In this document: piece after piece, positions 1-4,831 of the stretch
How positions within the stretch are numbered: the stretch's first letter is position 1
How the letters are laid out: each line of letters opens with the position of its first letter
Origin: Trebonia sp.
GTDB lineage: Bacteria > Actinomycetota > Actinomycetes > Streptosporangiales > Streptosporangiaceae
Assembly (NCBI GenBank): GCA_030038035.1
Contig: JASHPP010000740.1
Location: 1-5,407, forward strand
Direction: 5' to 3'
Length of the DNA: 5,407 bases
The notes under the pieces: model-generated
What the model was told of the DNA's origin: nothing
Databases searched by the model: none
The model's input: only the letters and a program-made list of their open reading frames with translations
Made by a program: the position numbers and the translations under genes

Positions 1-1061
1 GCCGTTCCGGCCGCCGCGGCCGTCGCGGGCGTCATGCCGACCGCGAACACCGACGGATCGGTGTAGACGGTGCGCGGGATCGCGCGGTAGTCCGCGAGGC
101 GGGGCTCGCCGAGGATGTTGGCGGCCACGATGCCCGCCTGGTACCTGGCCACGTGGGTGTGGCCGGAGCCGGTGGCGTCCCCGGCCGCCCATACCCCTGC
201 CGCGACCCGGCAGGCCCCGTCCACCGGCAGCGGCATGCCCGGCGCCACAGGGATGCCAAGCACGTCAAGGCCGAGGCCGGTCAGCCGCGGCCGCCGCCCG
301 CTGGCAAGCAGCAGCCGGTCGGCCTCCAGCCTGGTCCCGTCGGCGAGCGCGAGGGCCAGCCCATCGGCGTGCCGCTCGGCTTTCGTGGCGGCCGATCCGA
401 GCCGCAGCTCCACGCCGGCCCGGCGCAGCACGCCGCCGAGCAGCTCGCCGGCGAAGGCAGGCTCGGCCGGGAGCAGCCTGTCCTGTGCTTCCACCAGCGT
501 CACCGCGGAACCGAACGTCGCGTAGACCTGCGCGAGCTCGCATCCGGCGGGCCCACCGCCGAGGATGATCAGGCGGCGGGGCAGGTCAGGGCAGGTGAGC
601 GCGGCCGCGGTCGTCCACGCCGCGACGTCGGCAAGGCCGTCGATCGGCGGCGCCACCGGCTCGCTCCCCGTCGCGATCACCAGGTCGCGGTACTCCAGGC
701 TCACCCCGGCGGCGCCGCCCGCGTCCGGCGCGCCGCCAGGCGGGGTGACCGTGACGACGCCCGGCGCGGTGACCCGGCCGGTGCCGCGGACCAGGCGCAC
801 CCCGGCGGCGGCGAGCCGGCTCGCGGGGACGGAGTCGTCCAGCCACGCGGTCAGCGCGTCCCGGCGGGCGACGGCATTTTCCCAGGTCTCACCGCTGCGT
901 GCGGAGCGGAGCAGCGAGTTGGAGGGGATGCACGCCAGGTAGGGCGATTCCCCGCCGACCAGGCCTGCCTCCACGAGCGCCACCGACTTGCCGCCGCGGA
1001 CAGCCTCCGTGGCTATCCGTTCCCCTGCGACTCCCCCGCCGAGCACGACTACATCGACCAT
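1..1061 (-). CDS. FAD/NAD(P)-dependent oxidoreductase of the pyridine nucleotide-disulfide reductase superfamily, C-terminus cut by window edge
   Basis: The frame stays open for 353 residues and runs off the left edge. Seen: an N-terminal FAD dinucleotide fold (GGGVAGE, residues 8-14, with E31 ending the second strand), the IATGSEP motif (129-135), an NAD(P)-binding fold (GGGPAGCELA, 168-177, with E191 ending its second strand, which favours NADH), and the second FAD motif AAGDATG (292-298). The order matches lipoamide dehydrogenase/mercuric reductase-like enzymes. The C-terminal dimerisation domain with its usual His-Glu pair lies outside the window. Odd: where the family has a CxxxxC redox pair, this protein reads GGESPYLACIPSN (36-48), so the first cysteine is Ser39, only Cys44 remains, and the usual Lys after CIPS is Asn48. 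A classical disulfide exchange is therefore unlikely; a quinone or other two-electron reductase is possible, by analogy with mycobacterial LpdA. The substrate is unknown. The ATG at 1061 is chosen for its ribosome site; three in-frame ATGs at 1085, 1088 and 1091 would add 8-10 residues. The gene is transcribed divergently from ku. Confidence 0.9.
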   Translation of the reverse strand, partial: MVDVVVLGGGVAGERIATEAVRGGKSVALVEAGLVGGESPYLACIPSNSLLRSARSGETWENAVARRDALTAWLDDSVPASRLAAAGVRLVRGTGRVTAPGVVTVTPPGGAPDAGGAAGVSLEYRDLVIATGSEPVAPPIDGLADVAAWTTAAALTCPDLPRRLIILGGGPAGCELAQVYATFGSAVTLVEAQDRLLPAEPAFAGELLGGVLRRAGVELRLGSAATKAERHADGLALALADGTRLEADRLLLASGRRPRLTGLGLDVLGIPVAPGMPLPVDGACRVAAGVWAAGDATGSGHTHVARYQAGIVAANILGEPRLADYRAIPRTVYTDPSVFAVGMTPATAAAAGT

Positions 1062-1066
1062 GCCCA

Positions 1067-1077
1067 CCTTCTCCTCC
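1067..1077 (-). promoter_or_regulatory. Ribosome binding site of the flavoprotein gene
   Basis: On the minus strand GGAGGAGAAGG stands 5 bases before the ATG at 1061. The strong purine run at normal spacing selects this ATG over the in-frame ATG triplet at 1085-1091, which lies upstream of it. Confidence 0.7.
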
Positions 1078-1122
1078 CCGGTCATCATCATCTCAGGTCA
1101 GGCCTGGGATCGTCCGGCGGAC

Positions 1123-1131
1123 TTGTCGGTA
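1123..1131 (+). promoter_or_regulatory. Possible DNA-damage type promoter half-element upstream of ku (weak)
   Basis: TTGTCGGTA resembles the upstream half (TTGTCRGTG) of the RecA-independent damage promoters of actinobacteria, which are controlled by PafBC. It matches eight of nine positions and lies about 90 bases before ku, a repair gene. The matching TAnnnT element expected about 8 bases further on is absent (that position reads ACTCGA), so this is only a candidate. No clean TAnnnT hexamer is visible anywhere between here and ku. Confidence 0.2.
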
Positions 1132-1209
1132 AAAGTCACACTCGAGCGCATTTGCCGAATAGCGGTAACCGGACGACATTGGATGTATCAGCGCGCGCGC
1201 AAGGTGGGT

Positions 1210-1215
1210 AGGTGA
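1210..1215 (+). promoter_or_regulatory. Ribosome binding site supporting the ATG start of ku
   Basis: AGGTGA is a six-base match to the anti-Shine-Dalgarno complement and sits 5 bases before the ATG at 1221. A competing in-frame GTG at 1212 has its own weaker AAGGTG (1201-1206), so the choice is not absolute. Confidence 0.5.
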
Positions 1216-1220
1216 AGAGC

Positions 1221-2075
1221 ATGCGCAGCATCTGGGCAGGAGCGATCTCGTTCGGCTTGGTCGTGATCCCGGTCAAGCTCTACGCCGCGACCGAGCAGCG
1301 CGACATCGCGTTCCGGCAGGTGCACCGGGAGGACGGCGGGCGGATACAGTTCCGGCGGGTGTGCTCGGTGGACGGTCAGGAGGTACCGTACTCCGACGTG
1401 GCCAAGGGCTACGAGCTCCCCACGGGCGATGTCGTCGTGCTCACCGAGGACGACCTGAAGGACCTGCCGCTGGCCACCGCGCACCGGATCGAGGTGCTGC
1501 AATTCAGCCCGGCCGGCCAGCTCGACCCCATCCTCGCGAACAAGGCCTACTACCTGGAACCCGAACCCGCCGGGGTCCGCGCCTACGTCCTGTTCCGCGA
1601 CGCGCTCGAAAGGTCAGGCCGCGTCGCCGTGGCCAAGGTCGCCATCAGGCAGCGCGAGGCTCTTGCCGCGCTGCGGGTGCGGGATGGCGTGCTGGTGCTC
1701 GAGACCCTGCTGTGGCCGGATGAGGTGCGGACCCCGGACTTCGGGTTCCTCGAGGACAACATCGATGTGCGGTCGCAGGAGCTCAAGATGGCCGCCTCGC
1801 TGGTCGACACGATGACCGAGGACTTCGACCCGTCCGCCTACAAGGACGCCTACCGGGAAGCGCTCGAGGCGCTGGTCCAGGCCAAGATCGAGGGCAACGA
1901 GATGGTCCGCCCGCCCGGTGCGGTCGTCTCGCCTGACAAGCCCGCCGGGCCTGCCGACCTCACCGAGACGCTGCGCGCGAGCGTCGAGGCGGCGAAGGCG
2001 AACCGGGCGGCGGCGGCCGCCGCCAAGCCGGCCGCGGCCAAGCCGGCCGCTTCCCGCCGGAAGGCGACGGCGTGA
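1221..2075 (+). CDS. ku: Non-homologous end joining protein Ku
   Basis: Bacterial Ku forms a ring-shaped homodimer that threads onto broken DNA ends and recruits LigD for end joining. The 284-residue product opens with MRSIWAGAISFGLVVIPVKLY, the hallmark start of the family. It continues through the Ku beta-barrel core (VHREDGGRIQFRRVC, 34-48; YLEPEPAGVRAYVLF, 111-125; LLWPDEVR, 163-170; ELKMAASLVDTM, 187-198) and the segment YKDAYREALEALVQAKIEG (207-225). This tracks M. tuberculosis Ku over its length. The last 30 or so residues are Ala/Lys/Pro/Arg-rich with a repeated AKPAA unit, like the basic tails of some actinobacterial Ku proteins that help DNA binding. The ATG at 1221 is preferred because it gives the family N-terminus; GTG at 1212 would add Met-Lys-Ser. 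It is first in a probable operon: its stop overlaps the next start. No ligD is in the window, so its partner must be elsewhere. Confidence 0.96.
   Translation: MRSIWAGAISFGLVVIPVKLYAATEQRDIAFRQVHREDGGRIQFRRVCSVDGQEVPYSDVAKGYELPTGDVVVLTEDDLKDLPLATAHRIEVLQFSPAGQLDPILANKAYYLEPEPAGVRAYVLFRDALERSGRVAVAKVAIRQREALAALRVRDGVLVLETLLWPDEVRTPDFGFLEDNIDVRSQELKMAASLVDTMTEDFDPSAYKDAYREALEALVQAKIEGNEMVRPPGAVVSPDKPAGPADLTETLRASVEAAKANRAAAAAAKPAAAKPAASRRKATA
2022..2051 (+). repeat. Tandem 15-bp repeat encoding the AKPAA tail of Ku
   Basis: Two adjacent copies of GCCAAGCCGGCCGCG, differing only in the last base, encode AKPAA twice in the basic C-terminal tail of Ku. Such short in-frame repeats can change copy number by slippage and so vary the tail length between strains. 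Confidence 0.8.
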
Positions 2076-3052
2076 CCCAGCCCATCCCGGACTGGCCCGG
2101 CCGGCTGGTCTCCCTCGCGAGCGGCGAGCAGGTTTACGTCGTGCAGACGCCCGGGCCCGTTCGGGATAGTGACAACGACCTCGTGCTGTGCGTGCACGGG
2201 ATGGCGGGCGCGGCGACCAACTGGACCGACTTCATGGCCGAGCTCGCGCCTGAGTTCGCATGCCAGGCGATCGACCTGCCGGGGTCGGGCCACTCGCCGC
2301 CGCCGAAGGAGCGCCGCGGGTACTCGATCCCCGCCCTGGCCAGGACCGTGGCCGCCCTCATCGAGCAGGACAACGGCGGCCCCGTCCACCTGGTCGGCAA
2401 CTCGATGGGCGGCGCGGTCGCGGTCAGGCTGGCCGCAACCCGCCCGGACCTCGTCCGGACGCTAACGCTGATCTCGCCGGCGCTGCCCGACCCGCTCTTG
2501 CGCCCGACCGTCACGCAGTTGGAGTTTCCGCTGCTCGCGGTGCCGAAGCTGGGCGAGGCGCTGATCCGGCACGGCAACCCCTCACCCGAGCAGCGGGTGG
2601 CCGGCGTCATCGCCGCCTGCTTCTACGATCCCCGGTCCGTCCATCCGGACCGGTTCGCCGCCGAGGTCGCCGAGGTGCGGCGCAGGGACGAGCTGGGCTA
2701 CGCCGGAGCCGTCCTGATCGGCGCCGCGCGGGCGATCGTGACCGAGTACCTGCGTCCCGGGCCGGCCGCGCTGTGGCGGCTGGCCGGGCGGGTCCAGGTT
2801 CCCGTGCTCGCCATCTACGGCAGGGACGACCAGCTGGTGAACGTGCGGATGGCCAGCCGGGCCGCGCGCGCGTTCAGGGACGTCCGCGTGATCGTGCTGC
2901 CGCGGACCGGGCACGTGGCGCAGCTGGAGCATCCGGCGCTCGTCGCGGCGCGCTTCCGTGAGCTGGTAGAGCGCGCACGAGCGCTCGAACGGGGCCGGGG
3001 AATGCCGGGTGCCGCGCCCCGGTTGACGCCTAACGAAGTCCACTCAACCTGA
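2072..3052 (+). CDS. Alpha/beta fold hydrolase
   Basis: This is a 326-residue serine hydrolase of the alpha/beta fold, probably cytoplasmic because no signal peptide or membrane segment is seen. Visible parts are the oxyanion-hole HGMAG (42-46), DLPGSGHS (68-75), the nucleophile elbow GNSMGG with Ser111 (109-114), the acid in GRDDQLV (Asp253 most likely), and the base His281 in TGHVAQLEHP. A lid region lies roughly at residues 140-230. The last 25-30 residues are an extra Arg-rich, Pro-containing tail of no known role. The substrate cannot be told from the sequence; esterase, lipase, epoxide hydrolase or C-C hydrolase relatives all share these motifs. The GTG start overlaps the ku stop by four bases (GTGA) and has GGAAGG 7 bases upstream, so translation is probably coupled to ku. 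moeZ follows after 14 bases. A hydrolase next to moeZ is, from memory, common in actinobacteria. Confidence 0.93.
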   Translation: MTQPIPDWPGRLVSLASGEQVYVVQTPGPVRDSDNDLVLCVHGMAGAATNWTDFMAELAPEFACQAIDLPGSGHSPPPKERRGYSIPALARTVAALIEQDNGGPVHLVGNSMGGAVAVRLAATRPDLVRTLTLISPALPDPLLRPTVTQLEFPLLAVPKLGEALIRHGNPSPEQRVAGVIAACFYDPRSVHPDRFAAEVAEVRRRDELGYAGAVLIGAARAIVTEYLRPGPAALWRLAGRVQVPVLAIYGRDDQLVNVRMASRAARAFRDVRVIVLPRTGHVAQLEHPALVAARFRELVERARALERGRGMPGAAPRLTPNEVHST

Positions 3053-3054
3053 CT

Positions 3055-3058
3055 GGAG
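3055..3058 (+). promoter_or_regulatory. Ribosome binding site of moeZ
   Basis: GGAG lies 8 bases before the GTG at 3067, within the 14-base gap after the hydrolase stop. It supports the GTG start, which gives the family-like N-terminus ending in RRYSRHLIIP. Confidence 0.6.
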
Positions 3059-3066
3059 TTTGCACA

Positions 3067-4245
3067 GTGTCGCTGCCACCGCTGGTAGAACCGGCCGCGG
3101 AACTGTCGGTCGACGAGGTCCGGCGCTACTCGCGCCACCTGATCATCCCCGACGTCGGCATGACCGGGCAAAAGCGCCTGAAGAACGCGAAGGTGCTTGT
3201 CGTTGGCGCTGGCGGCCTCGGCTCGCCGGCGCTGCTCTATCTCGCCGCGGCCGGCGTAGGGACGCTCGGCATCGTGGACTTTGACGCGGTCGACGAGTCG
3301 AACCTGCAGCGGCAGATCATCCACGGCGTCTCTGACGTAGGCAAGCCGAAGGCGCAGTCGGCGAAGGAATCGATCGCGGAGATCAACCCGTACGTGACGG
3401 TGGTCCTGCACACCGAGCGGCTTGACTCCTCCAACGTGATGGAGATCTTCGGCGGCTATGACCTGATCGTGGACGGAACGGACAACTTCGCGACCCGCTA
3501 CCTGGTCAACGACGCCTGCGTGCTGCTGCACAAGCCTTACGTGTGGGGCTCGATCTACCGGTTCGACGGTCAGGCGAGCGTGTTCTGGGCCGACTACGGG
3601 CCGTGCTACCGCTGCCTGTACCCCGAGCCACCGCCGCCCGGCATGGTCCCGTCCTGCGCCGAGGGCGGCGTGCTCGGCGTGCTGTGCGCGTCGGTCGGCT
3701 CGATCCAGGTGAACGAGGCGATCAAGCTGATCACCGGGATCGGCGACCCGCTGGCCGGACGGCTGATGATCTACGACGCGCTCGAGATGTCGTACCGCAC
3801 GGTCCGGGTCAACAAGGACCCCGAGTGCGCCGTCTGCGGCAAGAACCCGACGGTCACCGCGCTGATCGACTACGACGCGTTCTGCGGCGCGGTCTCCGAT
3901 GAGGCGGCGGAAGCGGCCGCCGGCTCGACGATCACCGCGACGGACCTGGCGGGCATGCTCGACCGGGGCGAGGCCATCTTCCTGATCGACGTGCGCGAGC
4001 CGAACGAGTACGAGATCGTCTCGATCCCCGGCGCGACGCTGATCCCCAAGGGCCAGTTCCTGTCCGGCGCGGCGCTTGAGAAGCTGCCGCAGGACAGGCG
4101 CATCGTCCTGCACTGCAAGAGCGGGGCGCGCAGCGCCGAGTGCCTGGCGGTCGTGAAGAACGCGGGCTTCTCAGACGCGGTGCACGTGGGCGGCGGCGTA
4201 CTGGCCTGGGTCAGCCAGGTGGACCCGAGCCTCCCGTCGTACTGA
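3067..4245 (+). CDS. moeZ: Adenylyltransferase/sulfurtransferase MoeZ (MoeB-type E1 domain fused to rhodanese)
   Basis: MoeZ adenylates the C-terminal Gly-Gly of small sulfur-carrier proteins (MoaD, CysO or ThiS-like) and then supplies sulfur to form their thiocarboxylate, feeding molybdopterin, cysteine or other sulfur pathways in the cytoplasm. The 392-residue protein has an N-terminal ThiF/MoeB domain: RRYSRH (19-24), the ATP loop GAGGLGSP (47-54), Asp71, NLQRQ (79-83), Lys95, and DGTDN with the Mg-binding Asp139. The zinc site has two CxxC pairs, C180/C183 and C254/C257. Cys197 in PSCAEGG matches the conserved crossover-loop cysteine. A C-terminal rhodanese domain (about 288-392) carries LIDVREPNE and the active loop CKSGARS with persulfide-forming Cys350. 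All key residues are present and the length is normal. It is last in the ku-hydrolase-moeZ run and converges with the small minus-strand gene downstream. Confidence 0.96.
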   Translation: MSLPPLVEPAAELSVDEVRRYSRHLIIPDVGMTGQKRLKNAKVLVVGAGGLGSPALLYLAAAGVGTLGIVDFDAVDESNLQRQIIHGVSDVGKPKAQSAKESIAEINPYVTVVLHTERLDSSNVMEIFGGYDLIVDGTDNFATRYLVNDACVLLHKPYVWGSIYRFDGQASVFWADYGPCYRCLYPEPPPPGMVPSCAEGGVLGVLCASVGSIQVNEAIKLITGIGDPLAGRLMIYDALEMSYRTVRVNKDPECAVCGKNPTVTALIDYDAFCGAVSDEAAEAAAGSTITATDLAGMLDRGEAIFLIDVREPNEYEIVSIPGATLIPKGQFLSGAALEKLPQDRRIVLHCKSGARSAECLAVVKNAGFSDAVHVGGGVLAWVSQVDPSLPSY

Positions 4246-4259
4246 GTGGGGCGCCGCGC

Positions 4260-4472
4260 CTAACCTGCCGCGCTGGTATCCGCCGGGTGCTCCACCAGGG
4301 CGACCACGCGGCTGGCCATGAACCGTGCGGTGCGCACCGCCGTCCCGGTCCTGGTGAGCTCGCTCACCTCGACGACGCCCCGGCCGGTGCGCACCTCCAC
4401 GCGCCTGCCGGCCCGGGTGGCCGCCACCTCGTAAGTCCGGGTCCCCTCGCCGGTGTCGACCACGATCTCCAC
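4260..4472 (-). CDS. Small hypothetical protein, 70 residues
   Basis: I do not recognise this family. The frame encodes 70 residues with regular alternation of hydrophobic and polar residues, suggesting a small beta-rich protein: EIVVD (2-6), TYEVAATR (13-20), RVEVRTG (24-30), VVEVSEL (33-39), then ARFMASRVVALVEH (49-62). There is no cysteine, signal peptide or membrane span. Coding is supported by third-position GC bias and a good ribosome site. The GTG at 4472 is chosen because AAAGGAG ends 5 bases before it; an in-frame GTG at 4487 (75 residues, Met-Lys-Gly-Asp-Arg added) is possible but has only a run of G upstream. A longer reading to 4640 would cross AT-richer intergenic DNA and is unlikely. 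Actinobacteria often carry a small DUF3107 protein near moeZ, but this sequence does not look like that one. It is convergent with moeZ and divergent from manA. Confidence 0.72.
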   Translation of the reverse strand: MEIVVDTGEGTRTYEVAATRAGRRVEVRTGRGVVEVSELTRTGTAVRTARFMASRVVALVEHPADTSAAG

Positions 4473-4477
4473 GCGGT

Positions 4478-4484
4478 CTCCTTT
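4478..4484 (-). promoter_or_regulatory. Ribosome binding site that fixes the start of the small gene
   Basis: AAAGGAG on the minus strand is followed by ACCGC and then the GTG at 4472. It lies inside the alternative 75-residue reading from 4487, so it argues for the shorter protein. Confidence 0.6.
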
Positions 4485-4590
4485 CACGCATCCCCCTAAC
4501 CCCGGAAGTGAACGGCTTTCCAGGACATACCACCCAGGTGCGCGCGGAAACCCGGCGCCGTATTGGCGTAGTGCGGCCGGGCGGAAGACA

Positions 4591-4655
4591 TAGGATACAT
4601 CCCGCTTCCATGAACTGGGATAAAACGGACAGTAAGCCATGCGTTTCGTATCCTA
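4591..4655. repeat. Inverted repeat TAGGATAC / GTATCCTA with 49-bp spacer
   Basis: Perfect 8-bp arms lie at 4591-4598 and 4648-4655. Each arm contains TAGGAT, which fits the actinobacterial -10 consensus; the two point toward each other. It could be a pair of protein half-sites, or chance matches to promoter-like sequence in an AT-richer tract. Confidence 0.55.
4626..4654 (+). promoter_or_regulatory. Candidate sigma-70 type promoter, plus strand
   Basis: CGGACA (4626-4631) and TATCCT (4649-4654) are separated by 17 bases. The -35 matches four of six consensus positions and the -10 fits TAnnnT. If real, it would give manA a long leader of about 170 bases that passes through the palindrome at 4669-4685 and the dyad chain. 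No experimental support. Confidence 0.3.
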
Positions 4656-4668
4656 GGTGACCGATGGT

Positions 4669-4685
4669 GTCCCACTATGTGAGAC
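4669..4685. promoter_or_regulatory. 17-bp operator-like palindrome
   Basis: GTCCCACTATGTGAGAC has 7-bp arms around TAT with one mismatched pair (C4672/A4682). It is flanked by a second, outer inverted repeat, CCGAT (4661-4665) and ATCGG (4691-4695). The shape and the TCNCA/TGNGA half-sites resemble operators of IclR-family regulators in actinobacteria; this likeness is from memory and unproven. No regulator gene is in the window. Confidence 0.45.
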
Positions 4686-4760
4686 CGTCTATCGGACAGC
4701 CGCCGGAGTTCCGAGGCAGCCTGCGGCGCCCCGCCACACGGCTCACCCGCACATCATCCA

Positions 4761-4776
4761 TCACCTGACCAGGTGA
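4761..4776. promoter_or_regulatory. 16-bp palindrome upstream of manA
   Basis: TCACCTG-AC-CAGGTGA has perfect 7-bp arms around two bases. It lies 56-71 bases before the manA GTG and is the first of four abutting dyads. It could be an operator; as RNA it would be a 6-bp stem with a GACC loop. Confidence 0.5.
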
Positions 4777-4787
4777 CGTGCACACGA

Positions 4788-4803
4788 GCGAGCGGACGCT
4801 CGC
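4788..4803. promoter_or_regulatory. 16-bp palindrome over the manA -35 region
   Basis: GCGAGCG-GA-CGCTCGC has perfect 7-bp arms around two bases, the same 7-2-7 layout as the palindrome at 4761, with centres 27 bp apart. It covers the place where a -35 would be for the TAGCAT hexamer at 4820, so a bound protein would be expected to block or modulate that promoter. Confidence 0.45.
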
Positions 4804-4818
4804 CGCGCCGTGGGCGCG
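4804..4818. repeat. 15-bp dyad CGCGCC-GTG-GGCGCG
   Basis: Perfect 6-bp arms around GTG directly follow the palindrome at 4788-4803 and end one base before the TAGCAT hexamer. The arms are pure G/C, so a chance match is more likely here than for the two upstream dyads. Confidence 0.4.
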
Positions 4819-4819
4819 C

Positions 4820-4825
4820 TAGCAT
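4820..4825 (+). promoter_or_regulatory. -10 element for a leaderless manA transcript
   Basis: TAGCAT fits the actinobacterial TAnnnT consensus and ends exactly 6 bases before the G of the manA GTG, the usual distance from a -10 to the first transcribed base. There is no ribosome site before the GTG, as expected if transcription starts on it. No good -35 is seen; actinobacterial promoters often lack one. Confidence 0.5.
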
Positions 4826-4831
4826 GCGCGG

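Larger units (their letters stand above)
4473..4831. other. Divergent intergenic region between the small gene and manA
   Basis: This 359-bp stretch has no convincing gene. Its middle, about 4590-4690, is clearly AT-richer than the surrounding coding DNA and holds the 8-bp inverted repeat and the 17-bp palindrome listed separately. The part next to manA (4761-4818) is GC-rich and made almost entirely of abutting dyads. It should contain promoters for both flanking genes; the manA one can be placed, the minus-strand one cannot. Confidence 0.75.

Noticed and set aside
153..1211. A 352-codon plus-strand open frame opposite the flavoprotein
   Set aside because: It is antisense to a gene with full dinucleotide-fold motifs, its product is Arg/Gly/Pro-rich with no recognisable domain, and long antisense frames are expected in DNA of this GC content.
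2815..4113. A 432-codon minus-strand open frame opposite the hydrolase and moeZ
   Set aside because: Its product is a low-complexity His/Arg/Asp-rich sequence mirroring moeZ codons; MoeZ on the other strand has every catalytic residue.
4246..4262. A short hairpin GGCG-CCG-CGCC between the convergent moeZ and small-gene ends as a terminator
   Set aside because: The stem is only four pairs and there is no T-tract on either strand, so it cannot be called a terminator.
4473..4640. An N-terminal extension of the small minus-strand gene to an ATG at 4640
   Set aside because: It would cross the AT-richer tract with no ribosome site and bypass the good AAAGGAG site before 4472; the extra residues show no domain.
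4610..4660. A 16-codon plus-strand mini-ORF (ATG at 4610) as a possible leader peptide
   Set aside because: It has no ribosome site, no run of regulatory codons, and no attenuator with a T-tract after it.
4761..4803. The two 16-bp palindromes as intrinsic terminators
   Set aside because: Neither is followed by T residues on either strand, and they lie between divergent genes, before a start rather than after an end.
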